The position numbers and the translations under genes are program-made. Under the pieces are notes generated by a model, which saw nothing but the letters and a program-made list of their open reading frames with translations, was not told the DNA's origin and searched no databases. 64,000 bases of DNA from Lycocorax pyrrhopterus obiensis (lineage: Eukaryota; Chordata; Aves; Passeriformes; Paradisaeidae), in assembly GCA_014706295.1 (NCBI GenBank), contig JACSVZ010000002.1, positions 131,201,431-131,265,430 of the forward strand, in the 5' to 3' direction. Of the stretch, positions 59,201-63,734 are shown piece after piece (positions within the stretch are counted from its first letter, which is position 1; each line of letters begins with the position of its first letter).

Positions 59201-60333
59201 TACACAGCGACAGAGGCATTCAAAACAGGGAATAGGCAAACATTACCTGAGCTGCGACATTAAAGGTGTCATTTCTTATGAGGTAACAGACAAACATATA
59301 TACCTTTCAAACAAGAAGATAAACATCAGGGAAATCCTACAATAAGCTATGAGCAAAGGGCAGAAAAGGTAAAGTAAGGAGATTGTTAAACCTGTCATGT
59401 TGAATCTTCCAGTTATTTCCTTCCTTCATCTTAATTCATTTTCATTTCCATCTTTATTCTCCATAGTCTTCTGTTACTTTTTTCCTAATTATTTTCAAAC
59501 TAAGTATTTTGTCTGACAAAATTTTAAGAAATTGCTCAGTAATCCATACTTACAAAAAAGAAAGGAGAAAACAGACAACAGTTACCAAAATGTTTTTTTG
59601 CTTTTTTTGCTCCATAGCTGCAGGATGAAAATAATGACCAAGCCGTATAAGCATACTTACTAACATTTCTTCTGTTATACATGGAGGTTCTGAAAAAAAG
59701 ATATTAAATATCATATGTTATCCAAGCAATACAGTCAAGCTGGTTCAACTACAATACAGAAACAAAAAGTACTGAGGCATGACAACCGTCCTGGGTATTC
59801 TGAAGTAAAATAACTTAGTCTGAAGAAATAAAATAAACTAAGAATATGCAGTAATGTTGACCCATGCACAAGAATTATTTAAATATAATTCAAGTATTAT
59901 TTAACTATATTATTTCTCGTACATATCAGTTAACTTCATGTCAGCTTTCCTCTGCAAAATTGATAACTAGAAGCTTGGTGGTTTAATGAAAATACAGATT
60001 TGTAAGAGACTCGCAAAGCTTTGAACAGCAAATATTACAAATCGTGATAAAATTTAAAAGAAGCACTTTTGTTCCCGAATAGTCAAATCTCATTCATTCT
60101 AGGAGAATATCCTGTCTTTAGTGATGCCATTTGAAGGGAGTAAAGTTCTCTCTTCGGAGCGATGAATTCTGCCGGGCAAGTTTAACCCCGTCGGTTCGAA
60201 ATGCCCCTCTTTTGTGCCACCGTCTCTGTACCTGAGGCCGCCACCGTGGGGCCCGAGCCCCCGTGCGCGCCGGAGGCAGCCCAGCCCTGCGGGGAGAGCG
60301 CGACGTACCGGTGGTGAGCCTCTTGGACCGCAT
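2163..60333 (-). CDS. RGS22: RGS22, whole coding span (26 exons, regulator of G-protein signalling 22)
   Basis: RGS22 is a large multi-RGS-domain protein, reported in mammals to be mainly testis-expressed and to bind G-alpha subunits of the G12/13 and Gq/11 classes. Seen here: 26 minus-strand segments, each bounded by AG acceptors and GT donors (one GC donor), which translate into blocks collinear with human RGS22 from the N terminus (KRLTTEPP, DYFNEFLSLP) to the tail (SYSKYIEALEQER). Total coding length is 3860 nt. This becomes 3858 nt (1285 codons plus stop) if one extra base is discounted in exon 8 and one in exon 11. Three RGS or RGS-like regions lie at about residues 660-790, 840-985 and 1015-1140, with a fourth helical block at about 430-520. 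The gene is single, with no overlapping gene seen. Oddities: two frame problems and a GC-AG intron. The identity is very secure; the exact structure of exons 8 and 11 is not. Confidence 0.95.
2237..2795 (-). other. RGS22 intron 25
   Basis: 559 bp with nothing recognised. It has a weak donor (GTTATT) and a strong acceptor tract. Confidence 0.82.
2796..2898 (-). CDS. RGS22: RGS22 exon 25
   Basis: 103 nt, phase 0 to 1, with acceptor TCTTGCAG and donor GTTATT (weak beyond the GT). It encodes SWSYSKYIEALEQERIHG and then a charged helix ending SSSFPAG. Human has TWCYSKYIEALEQERILL at the same place near the C terminus, so the assignment is firm. Confidence 0.92.
2899..4602 (-). other. RGS22 intron 24
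   Basis: 1.7 kb. Contains one copy of the 99-bp repeat. A plus-strand exon-like decoy lies at 3590-3622. Confidence 0.85.
3251..3349 (+). repeat. 99-bp dispersed repeat, copy 1
   Basis: Partner of the copy at 6399. Here the CCAAT-like site is damaged (GATTGCTC) and the TATA-like stretch reads GATATGTATAAG. Similarity stops abruptly on both sides. It lies in intron 24. Confidence 0.85.
4603..4782 (-). CDS. RGS22: RGS22 exon 24 (variable, with hexapeptide repeat)
   Basis: 180 nt, phase 0 at both ends, with acceptor TTTTTGTATTGGCAG and donor GTAAAT. It encodes about residues 1168-1227. Most of it is lineage-variable, but the end (VTSLAPVDGYGRK) matches the human region before WCYSKYIEALEQ. Codons 17-33 hold three copies of a degenerate L/F-T-Q-x-E-P unit. 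The match rests mainly on phase, splice sites and position. Confidence 0.85.
4684..4734 (-). repeat. 18-nt coding tandem repeat in exon 24
   Basis: Three consecutive degenerate units encode LTQPEP, FTQLEP and LTQLP. It is visible at DNA level as repeated CTCAGC/TGAGCC blocks. Confidence 0.8.
4783..8187 (-). other. RGS22 intron 23
   Basis: 3.4 kb. Contains one copy of a 99-bp repeat (6399). No further RGS22-like exon was found, and exons 23 and 24 join in phase 0. Confidence 0.82.
6399..6497 (+). repeat. 99-bp dispersed repeat, copy 2
   Basis: About 91% identical to 3251-3349 (nine differences by eye) in the same orientation. It contains GATTGGTC (an inverted CCAAT box) and, about 55 bp on, GATATATATAAG (TATA-like), followed by AAAAGCTGTTTCTA. 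The family is not recognised. Confidence 0.85.
8188..8328 (-). CDS. RGS22: RGS22 exon 23 (third RGS domain, end)
   Basis: 141 nt, phase 0 at both ends, with acceptor CTTCCTGCGCAG and donor GTAAGG. It encodes LLFKFWPEFCKF, the last RGS helix, and then a Lys-rich segment (about residues 1121-1167). It matches human LFKFWPQFCEF. The basic tail diverges quickly after that point. Confidence 0.94.
8329..9845 (-). other. RGS22 intron 22
   Basis: 1.5 kb with nothing recognised. Confidence 0.85.
9846..10025 (-). CDS. RGS22: RGS22 exon 22 (third RGS domain, middle)
   Basis: 180 nt, phase 0 at both ends, with acceptor TTTTTCATCTTTCAG and donor GTAAGA. It encodes DLCHSHCADAIVQKKI, CFINSAIPPALQIDIP and ERRKELGPYIFREAQ (about residues 1061-1120). 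This is the most conserved exon of the gene relative to human. The short I-P-P-A-L-Q-I-D-I segment corresponds to the loop before RGS helix 7. Confidence 0.96.
10026..12929 (-). other. RGS22 intron 21
   Basis: 2.9 kb with nothing recognised. The open frames on both strands at 11893-12178 mirror each other and have no support. Confidence 0.85.
12930..13091 (-). CDS. RGS22: RGS22 exon 21 (third C-terminal RGS domain, start)
   Basis: 162 nt, phase 0 at both ends, with acceptor TTCTTTTGACAG and donor GTATGG. It encodes about residues 1007-1060: IIAFRKALLDPVTGNLFQRF, then GDLLGNGVLFWQEVQKYK. The LFWQEVQKYK segment is the canonical RGS helix-4 signature. It is very close to human. Confidence 0.96.
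13092..15084 (-). other. RGS22 intron 20 (GC-AG type)
   Basis: 2.0 kb, starting GCAAGT and ending TTCTTTTGACAG. Otherwise unremarkable. Confidence 0.85.
15085..15147 (-). CDS. RGS22: RGS22 exon 20, followed by a GC donor
   Basis: 63 nt, phase 0 at both ends, with acceptor CAATTATAG. The donor is GCAAGT after AAG, a strong GC-type 5' splice site rather than GT. The next GT, four bases on, has a poor context and breaks the frame. It encodes IRDITEDLSRK and TTGMWK (about residues 986-1006), matching human MKDIAEELLLQ and GVWK. Confidence 0.9.
15148..16914 (-). other. RGS22 intron 19
   Basis: 1.8 kb with nothing recognised beyond a doublet of ACTTCTGACAAC near 16083-16108. Confidence 0.85.
16915..17073 (-). 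CDS. RGS22: RGS22 exon 19
   Basis: 159 nt, phase 0 at both ends, with donor GTAATT. The acceptor chosen is TTGCTTAG at 17074. An ATTCAG 11 nt further in looks tempting but would put the exon out of frame, and the earlier site recovers the conserved MHSGG. It encodes LHDQLSAAVLLEVQ and KRLEEQWLPLFLA (about residues 933-985), the closing helices of the second RGS-like region. Confidence 0.9.
17074..17689 (-). other. RGS22 intron 18
   Basis: 616 bp with nothing recognised. Confidence 0.85.
17690..17852 (-). CDS. RGS22: RGS22 exon 18 (second C-terminal RGS-like region)
   Basis: 163 nt with acceptor TTTGTCTGTAG and donor GTAGCA. It completes the Ser codon and ends in phase 0. MDLMCWLDIEEFKKM is the helix-4 type segment of an RGS fold. 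A Lys/Asp-rich stretch and then NKYLNNKYFFGPNSPAT follow, the latter near-identical to human. It covers about residues 878-932. Confidence 0.95.
18544..18566 (-). mobile_element. CR1 3' tail remnant, very short
   Basis: TCATAGAATCATAGAATGG is the reversed terminal octamer repeat of a CR1, with unrelated sequence on both sides. It is either an extreme 5' truncation or a chance match. Confidence 0.5.
19839..19858. repeat. TA dinucleotide repeat
   Basis: About ten uninterrupted TA units, a typical microsatellite. Confidence 0.95.
20868..21016 (-). CDS. RGS22: RGS22 exon 17
   Basis: 149 nt with acceptor TTCTCCCCTCAG and donor GTACGT. It ends two bases into a Ser codon. It encodes a variable first half and then LSDLIHDKEKLEQFRAFLNE (about residues 829-877), the first helices of the next RGS-like region. 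It matches human FSDLLNNKLEFEHFRQFLE. Confidence 0.93.
21017..21512 (-). other. RGS22 intron 16
   Basis: 496 bp with nothing recognised. Confidence 0.88.
21513..21605 (-). CDS. RGS22: RGS22 exon 16
   Basis: 93 nt, phase 0 at both ends, with acceptor TTTTTATTAG and donor GTAAGA. It encodes VELVEETQQLDSVYFRKLQA and a Ser/Lys-rich end (about residues 798-828). This is a charged helix linking two RGS regions. Confidence 0.94.
21903..21948. repeat. Imperfect TATTGTGTATAT repeat
   Basis: Three degenerate copies of a TATTGTGTA(TATA) unit in tandem form an AT-rich minisatellite-like stretch. Confidence 0.7.
23738..24500 (+). mobile_element. Ancient CR1-L-like LINE fragment with reverse-transcriptase remnant
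   Basis: It starts with a worn reverse-transcriptase motif (GGAGTCTCCCAGGGATCTGC, GVSQGS versus the usual GVPQGS). Pieces follow that fit the old CR1 family: AAGGAGGTGAGTGAGGAGAC, AAGTTTGCAAAATGATTC, AAGAGCTGCAGGA-like, GGAAATCTTGGAATCATTGC, CCAGACCTTGAGTACTGCTTG and CAAAACTAGGGCACCAG. Frequent stops and gaps show great age. Confidence 0.8.
25077..25597 (-). mobile_element. CR1 LINE 3' end
   Basis: The plus strand begins with the reversed CR1 tail (GAGAATCATAGAGTATCC, then AGAAGGGACCTACAAGGATC) and continues as the reverse complement of the 3' region. The minus strand encodes worn ORF2 C-terminal sequence (EGVQRRAMKRMKGLVGK) at 25379-25520. It is truncated at its 5' end, as most CR1 copies are. 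Confidence 0.95.
26246..26440 (-). CDS. RGS22: RGS22 exon 15 (end of the first C-terminal RGS domain)
   Basis: 195 nt, phase 0 at both ends, with acceptor TTTTATTGTAG and donor GTAATA. It encodes about residues 733-797: YATYIAPSASMDIEL, the RGS-type loop before helix 7, then FEDLFDPAEEHILTILLEPW, the C-terminal helices of an RGS bundle. It is very similar to human. Confidence 0.95.
26441..32182 (-). other. RGS22 intron 14
   Basis: 5.7 kb of AT-rich sequence. No CR1 tail, exon-like conserved segment or simple repeat of note is visible, which makes it the longest stretch of the gene without a recognisable element. Confidence 0.8.
32183..32284 (-). CDS. RGS22: RGS22 exon 14 (RGS core)
   Basis: 102 nt, phase 0 at both ends, with acceptor TTTTCATCTCTAG and donor GTAAGT. 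It encodes LWKNSVYFWFDLQAYHQLF and QICKQAQ (about residues 699-732). The L-x-F-W-x-D/E-L/V-x-x-Y/F pattern is the RGS-domain helix 4 signature. Confidence 0.95.
32285..33853 (-). other. RGS22 intron 13
   Basis: 1.6 kb with nothing recognised apart from poly-T runs. Confidence 0.85.
33854..33979 (-). CDS. RGS22: RGS22 exon 13 (start of a C-terminal RGS domain)
   Basis: 126 nt, phase 0 at both ends, with acceptor TTTGTCCAG and donor GTATGA. It encodes about residues 657-698. ESMLQSLYLENRAG and YFTQFCEKSGNK form the first helices of an RGS fold, in which a buried F-x-x-F/Y-C pattern is usual. It is close to identical to human. Confidence 0.94.
33980..35837 (-). other. RGS22 intron 12
   Basis: 1.9 kb. 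Short open frames only; no repeat recognised. Confidence 0.85.
35838..35943 (-). CDS. RGS22: RGS22 exon 12
   Basis: 106 nt with acceptor GATCCAG and donor GTAAGT. The first base completes the Trp codon left by exon 11, and the exon ends in phase 0. It encodes about residues 621-656, with TDMIHSLAL and HRKYTYAELLH, which aligns to the human VIHLTSFTDI and RRYAYTEE region. The segment has no in-frame stop. Confidence 0.85.
35944..36429 (-). other. RGS22 intron 11
   Basis: 486 bp, AT-rich, with nothing recognised. Confidence 0.85.
36430..36567 (-). CDS. RGS22: RGS22 exon 11, boundaries or frame uncertain
   Basis: Donor GTAAGT follows AGAATGTG. The last 77 nt encode SSRLPPTLTGSQILQRDD and SSSRMW in the frame required by exon 12. 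The best acceptor by pyrimidine tract (TGTCTTTTAG, exon from 36567) gives 138 nt. From exon 10's phase 0 this starts with a human-like KSRTNSPTTIKTS and then meets a TAA. Two resolutions fit: one surplus base near 36527-36533, or use of a downstream acceptor (TTTGAAG, exon 36430-36506, 77 nt) that joins in frame with no indel. An unseen extra exon of 3n+2 nt in intron 10 is a third option. This region is a poorly conserved linker, so homology does not decide. Confidence 0.65.
36568..38165 (-). other. RGS22 intron 10
   Basis: 1.6 kb. This is where a missing 3n+2-nt exon would have to lie if exon 11 is not frameshifted. A 132-codon minus-strand open frame (37149-37547) is present but shows no RGS22-like sequence. 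Confidence 0.75.
38166..38337 (-). CDS. RGS22: RGS22 exon 10
   Basis: 172 nt with acceptor CTCCCTAG and donor GTAAGT. It finishes the Trp codon and ends in phase 0 after SGIPPSLLQ. It encodes about residues 518-575, with GPRFCVTHS, KLKFWH and VDIDPFPQIVSLLPL, a strongly conserved RGS22 signature. Its phase-0 end conflicts with the natural frame of exon 11. Confidence 0.93.
38338..39262 (-). other. RGS22 intron 9
   Basis: 925 bp with nothing recognised. Confidence 0.88.
39263..39424 (-). CDS. RGS22: RGS22 exon 9
   Basis: 162 nt with acceptor GACCGCAG and donor GTATGA. It completes an Arg codon and ends two bases into a Trp codon. It encodes about residues 464-517, including KMKKLYLLSSGDYFLSSE, RGDQWN and KPLLLYW, collinear with human RGS22 right after the WWLWMD block. 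Confidence 0.93.
39425..39973 (-). other. RGS22 intron 8
   Basis: 549 bp with nothing recognised. The minus-strand frame of exon 8 stays open some 30 codons past its donor by chance. Confidence 0.88.
39974..40602 (-). CDS. RGS22: RGS22 exon 8, with a reading-frame break
   Basis: 629 nt with acceptor CCCTTCAG and donor GTACTT. The first part (from 40602) encodes an acidic linker with HTQLRVYL and TPEEF. The last part encodes SRAAWCISHGTYDTGNR and FKKFIKGTLGERYWWLWMD, almost identical to human. The two parts lie in different frames: the first is open until a TGA at 40312-40310, and the second is open from 40329 to below 39974. One surplus base in the 20-nt overlap would restore one frame and give 628 nt, which makes both flanking junctions fit. 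The alternative is a hidden intron of about 115 nt (donor GTAATG in the first frame, acceptor CCACTTACAG in the second), which also keeps phase. I favour an indel because the open frames meet so sharply. Confidence 0.88.
40603..41623 (-). other. RGS22 intron 7
   Basis: 1.0 kb with nothing recognised. Confidence 0.88.
41624..41795 (-). CDS. RGS22: RGS22 exon 7 (variable linker)
   Basis: 172 nt, phase 0 to 1, with acceptor CTAG and donor GTAAGT. It encodes residues 198-254 plus one base. Only the first part (VKDWFTLAKQ) is clearly conserved. The rest is a Ser/Thr/Gln/Lys-rich linker that looks disordered, and it is shorter than in human. It is accepted because phase, splice sites and the opening motif all fit. 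Confidence 0.85.
41796..42232 (-). other. RGS22 intron 6
   Basis: 437 bp, about a fifth of it a CR1 remnant. Confidence 0.88.
42050..42135 (-). mobile_element. CR1 LINE 3' tail fragment
   Basis: GAGAATCAGAAAATGGTTTAG, GGTTGAAAGGGACCTTGAAG and CCAACCCCTCTGCACTAGAC are the reverse complement of the CR1 3' end. It lies within the 437-bp intron 6, about 100 bp from exon 6. Confidence 0.88.
42233..42398 (-). CDS. RGS22: RGS22 exon 6
   Basis: 166 nt. It completes the Arg codon and ends in phase 0, with acceptor TTTTTAG and donor GTAAAA (a weak +5). It encodes residues 142-197, with LAKLISQVEWSKSGINF, SPWIW, a proline run followed by acidic residues, and FYVSLGE at the end. All of these correspond to human RGS22. 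A CR1 remnant lies about 100 bp downstream in intron 6. Confidence 0.92.
42399..44303 (-). other. RGS22 intron 5
   Basis: 1.9 kb. Contains a short CR1 tail near 42543. Nothing else is recognised. Confidence 0.85.
42543..42612 (-). mobile_element. CR1 LINE 3' tail fragment
   Basis: Plus-strand CATAGAATAATGCAATTATAG, then TTGGAAGGGACCCACAAGG and GAGTCCAGCT. This is the reverse complement of a CR1 3' end, truncated and worn. Confidence 0.8.
44304..44389 (-). CDS. RGS22: RGS22 exon 5
   Basis: 86 nt with acceptor TTTTTAATAG and donor GTATTG. It encodes residues 114-141 plus two bases of an Arg codon. It contains AIQWIKKERLPAFLES and CYFEYR, nearly identical to human RGS22. Confidence 0.93.
44390..48153 (-). 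other. RGS22 intron 4
   Basis: 3.8 kb, with no recognisable repeat. A 103-codon minus-strand open frame at 46366-46677 has no splice support, and exons 4 and 5 already join at residues that are adjacent in human, so it is not an exon. Confidence 0.85.
48154..48375 (-). CDS. RGS22: RGS22 exon 4
   Basis: 222 nt, phase 0 at both ends, with acceptor TTTTGCAG and donor GTAAGC. It encodes residues 40-113, starting TFAQPVKFN and including GAFEVVNYAP, KKILHDQ and PVYDV. It aligns without gaps to the human N-terminal region and ends at PNYNTM. No catalytic motif is expected here. Confidence 0.93.
49211..49241. repeat. AT-rich perfect palindrome
   Basis: 14-bp arms (TTATATACTCTATA and its reverse complement) separated by TTA. 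It could form a hairpin or cruciform. No mobile element is evident around it. Confidence 0.85.
50740..51170 (+). mobile_element. Diverged CR1 LINE fragment
   Basis: An older CR1 3' end. It contains CAAGATGGTCAGAGGCTGGAGCAC-like sequence in pieces, AGGGACAAGCTCTGGGAGGA, AACAGCTG-type codons, and the 3' end with TCCTCAAAGTCCCTTCCAGA and a worn terminal TCTATGACTTTGT. It has many small gaps relative to younger copies. Confidence 0.75.
52094..52243 (+). repeat. Perfect 75-bp tandem duplication
   Basis: Two adjacent copies (52094-52168 and 52169-52243) start GCAAACTGTTTCACTCACAG and end GTAGTAATCTCAG, with no difference by eye. Identical copies point to a very recent duplication or an assembly artefact. 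Confidence 0.97.
55110..55139 (+). repeat. G-rich tract
   Basis: A nearly pure G run of about 30 bp, interrupted by single T and AAT. It could form a G-quadruplex on the plus strand and is a likely length-variable or error-prone site. Confidence 0.9.
56271..56787 (+). mobile_element. CR1 LINE 3' end, with internal deletion
   Basis: It encodes the CR1 ORF2 C terminus in pieces (MIKGLEQLSYEERLRE, then NWNRLPRDVVESPSLE), followed by the usual 3' region and terminal repeats TTCTGTGATTCTGT. The 5' part is shortened: a first segment like CATTTGGAAGAGCATTGCCAG jumps directly to AGACATGGAGCTACT, so roughly 100 bp of the standard element is missing near 56305-56325. It is in the opposite orientation to RGS22. 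Confidence 0.95.
57007..57069 (-). CDS. RGS22: RGS22 exon 3
   Basis: 63 nt, phase 0 at both ends, with acceptor CTATAG and donor GTAAGT. It encodes residues 19-39 and contains the highly conserved LVDYFNEFLSLP stretch. The acidic and aromatic pattern is typical of the RGS22 N terminus. Confidence 0.93.
57070..59660 (-). other. RGS22 intron 2
   Basis: 2.6 kb of AT-rich sequence. I see no repeat or exon-like segment with conserved coding. Confidence 0.85.
59661..59689 (-). CDS. RGS22: RGS22 exon 2 (29-nt micro-exon)
   Basis: A 29-nt exon between a CTTTTTTTCAG acceptor and a GTAAGT donor. It completes the split Glu codon from exon 1 and encodes EPPCITEEML (residues 9-18), matching human AEPPTITEEE. 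It ends in phase 0, as exon 3 requires. Confidence 0.9.
59690..60308 (-). other. RGS22 intron 1
   Basis: 619 bp. Donor GTACGT; its 5' part lies in the CpG island. Otherwise AT-rich and without recognisable content. Confidence 0.85.
60309..60333 (-). CDS. RGS22: RGS22 exon 1, coding part (start codon)
   Basis: ATG at 60333-60331 opens MRSKRLTT and the exon ends one base into the next codon, followed by a GTACGT donor. Human RGS22 begins MPEKRLTAEPP, so the position and residues agree. This is the first in-frame ATG: the same frame is open upstream but contains no other ATG. The base at -3 is A, a fair Kozak context. The exon sits in the CpG island. The 5' UTR extends to higher coordinates by an unknown amount. 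Confidence 0.88.
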
Positions 60334-60422
60334 CCTGGGTGCCGCAGCCGCCAGCTGCGAACGTGAGATCCCGGAGAGCGGCGGGAGCCGCCGGGGCCGG
60401 CAGGGCCTGCGCCCGCCGCGCC

Positions 60423-60432
60423 GTTGCCATGG
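60423..60432 (+). promoter_or_regulatory. RFX/X-box-like half-site
   Basis: GTTGCCATGG lies about 95 bp upstream of the RGS22 ATG. It matches the first half of the RFX consensus (GTTGCCATGGCAAC). A partial second half (GCAAAC) follows, but with spacing longer than usual. RFX factors drive many ciliary and testis genes, which would suit RGS22. This is a motif match only. Confidence 0.35.
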
Positions 60433-60533
60433 GCTGCAAACAGGGCCCGGGCAGCGCCCAGCCCGGCTCCGCGCTCCCCGAGGGAGCACAGTCCCAAAGG
60501 AGATGCCCGAGAACCGGAAATCTGAGGGTACTT

Positions 60534-63500
60534 GTAGCCAGAAATGAAACTAAACACTCCCAGAATGTTAGTTTCTGCCTTAGCTCCAGCATGTAAGAAA
60601 AAGTCACGTTTCTGGTGGGGTCAGCGAAAGCTGTGTGCAAAGAAGGAATTCAGGCTCCTATGTGAGGATTTCAGTGGGATTTAGGTATTTCACAACTGGG
60701 ATCTGAAAACCATCCTACCTAGCAAGTACCTTATCCTAGAACTGCATAAATCCCTCAGGATTTTTTGGCATGAAAGTTCACTAAAGGTTCTCTGCTGCTG
60801 CTTATTTCCAGACCAGCACTGCTTTTAGCAGCTTTGCAAAAATCCCACTGGGATCAGTTGTACAAGATGTCATGTATGCAAGGCACATGAAGGGCTCCTT
60901 TGAGAAGCCTAATCCATCAGCCGGTCTTGGGAAGTGCCCAAATTGCACCAAGACCTTGCCATTCCCAGAAAACTATCATTTGCATCCCCTTTCACAGAGC
61001 AGAGTAGTATATTCAGTTGTACCGCTGAATTGTGAAAAAAAGTTTCATTTTAACTGATGCATGGCTTTGGTGGAATCCATGGTTAAGTAAAAACAGAACA
61101 AATGCACATGCTCAGGGACTGCAGCCTAAAGTCCAGGAATTGATAAGTGTTAATAACGAACAAGCAGCAAATCTGTTACCATAGAGGCAGGGAAAACGGC
61201 TTCATCTCCTAGAAACACATGATATTTTGCACCCTCTACTCCAGATGTGCATTCCCACTCCTGGGGATGCCTGCCCAAATACAATCACTGATCTAATTGC
61301 TAAGTGCCAGAATAATACTTCTTCTAATTGTCTAAATGGACTATTGTTAGCTGTCTGATTAACTTTTTAGGGCGGTTTGGACCAGAGTGGGGGGTGGGGA
61401 TGTCCCTTAAGGGTACAGTAGTATTTCCAAAGACCTAAGAGATAAGCTGAATAATTGTTATTCAAGATACACGTTTCAGCCAAAAGTTTCATATATAGAG
61501 AGAGCATATTCAACAAAAGTAAATAATAAAATATAAAGATTCAGACAAGTTAACTATTGACAATTTAAATACCAGTATTCTGATGAAGTATTAACTATTC
61601 TTACATCCTCTGTATGCAGATTCTATTCAATAAGACATGACAAACAGTAAGCTAACATCAAATTTCCTAGTGCTATGTATCAGGACATATTCTATTGTCA
61701 CTATGAAATATTTCAAAGATGTATACTTAAAGTATATGTAAGAGAAATATGCATAATAGCCCATAAAATGCAAAGTTAAACTTTTTCAACAGGGAGAAGA
61801 ATTGCACTCCATTGTATTATGAGCCTGGATTGCCTCATAACCAAACTACTTAATATGATTTTAAATGTTTAAGCTAATGTTCATTCCACTCATTTCCCCC
61901 CACCCCTCTTTCTTTCTGATGTAGGTATAAACATAGTCTGCACTGTATAACTTTCTCCTAAACTTCCCTAATTGCTTGCAATTTTTGAAGAAAATACAAT
62001 AGAAACATGATGAATGAGCTTTTTTTTTTTAATTAGAAGTGGAAGCTACAAGACAGCTCAGAAACAACTGAAGTCTGGAAATGAGTCAGTTAAGAAAAAT
62101 AATATTTAAAAAGGTCCTTTTCCTGTCCTTCTATCATCAGGTATATTTTGACATAAAATTCTTCAGTCTTTGTGCTGCTTCAATGTGCTTCAAAGATTAC
62201 ATTTAGGATTAAGCTCATCAAAAAAATACACACTGTACTCTCTCATGGAGAATCTATTAGCAGTCATCATCACTTTTTCATTATCTTAGTTAACAACACA
62301 CATTTAGGTCAAACACTGTGTGTGTGCATTTCAGTCCTGATTTTACATTGTCAGTTAAAAGTTCACTAGCTAGTAAAGCTGAGATATAAAGCTTATTTTC
62401 CTCCTTTTTCACATTTCTCTCTTTCCATGCTCTTATTTTATTTTAATTTTTATTATTATTTAGCTTAGCAGATCTGCATGCCTACAGGATGTTTCATAAC
62501 TATAGTCAAAGCCATGATCTATCCCAAAAAGCATCTTATCCTGTAGTAAAGATAAATGGCTAGACAGGATGGGGAAAAAGTTCTAAAAAAGATGATATCC
62601 ATAAAATATTAGGCAAAAGAAAGTAAAAATACTAAAAGTAGGTTTAAAATTGTTAGAAATTTTAGAAAATGGTAATCTATCAGAAGGCCATCACAGGAAG
62701 AGACTGCACTGGAAGGCAAATGGAAAGAAAACATCAGTTGGTCCACTTCATACCTGCTGGCATGTCCCTCCTCTGTATTAATGAAGAACCATTTGGAGAG
62801 GTGAACTTTCAGTCAAGACTTTGATCTGTCCTCCACAAATCTCTGAAATGTATGCTTTCTGCCATTTATCAGGGTAAGGATTTCTAAGTATTACCCAGGC
62901 AAAGCAGATCAAAACTGCTGAGACAACTTTGCTCTCAAAGAACCACACATATAAGCTATGCCAGCTTGCTGGATGAACAAGCCTCCTTGGGACTTGCTCA
63001 GGTAAAGACAAAACGTAAACTGGATTGCTTTATTAAATCCAAATGCACACTTGTGTTTGTAGGTGCTAACCTGTGCTTGATTCCTGGCAGTGGTCATAGT
63101 GAAGTCATGAATTTTCATGTAATTTTCAAAAGGTAGCAAATACTAATAACAAAAATGCAGACACACCTCTAGAGCGATACTCAAGGGCAGCTATTGATTT
63201 TCCATAGAAACACTGCATCTCACATATAAGGGGGCATTTCTTGCTGTGATACCTTTAATACCTAAATATTTTTACAGAAATCCGACTTTAGTTGCATATA
63301 ACTAGTGCTTCTTTTTCAGATGATTACCACAGAGATTTTGGTTTTGCATCTGAAAGCTGCAGTCACATACACTGAAAAGGTGCTAGGAAACCTATTTAAA
63401 TATTGACTGCAGAAGTGCCAAAGTGGGAGTCAGATCATGAGAGGGAAGTACAAATCCAGTGTCAGATAGCTGGCCCTTAAATGCCTTTAAATTATTCTGT

Positions 63501-63734
63501 TGGCAAAAGCACAGAGGCTGCCTGTGGTGATGCTAAGGCCTCTGTGTTCAATCTGATAGTCCCAGTTTACAGGCACAGTTTAATGCAATTCTATGGCTGT
63601 CAGAAAAAATTAGTTCAAACACCTGAGGAAACTGTTATTGGGAATATGAGCAGTCAAAAGAACTTGAAAAGGAGAGAGAAAATATTCCTGTAGTCTAGGT
63701 GAAGAGCAAAGAAGCAAGCGCTTAAAAATAAAAT
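60534..63734. other. 5' flank of RGS22, no gene seen
   Basis: AT-rich DNA with poly-A/T runs, for example a T10 run near 62020. Short open frames on both strands lack any recognisable domain or splice support. I looked for the neighbour expected from mammalian synteny (FBXO43, with a cysteine-rich zinc-binding C terminus) and did not see it. Confidence 0.5.

Larger units (their letters stand above)
60140..60530 (-). promoter_or_regulatory. CpG-island promoter of RGS22
   Basis: A block of very high GC with many CpG dinucleotides stands out sharply from the AT-rich surroundings and contains the RGS22 start codon. No TATA box is visible upstream of the start on the minus strand, as usual for CpG-island promoters. 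The exact transcription start cannot be read from the sequence. Open frames on both strands here are a side effect of the base composition. Confidence 0.85.

Noticed and set aside
60099..60640. Several long overlapping open frames on both strands in the CpG island
   Set aside because: High GC removes stop codons. Only the 25-nt segment from 60333 is supported by homology and splicing.
60872..61057. Small plus-strand frame containing a CPNC motif, considered as a zinc-finger or FBXO43 fragment
   Set aside because: A single cysteine pair with no surrounding similarity, and the orientation is opposite to that expected for FBXO43.
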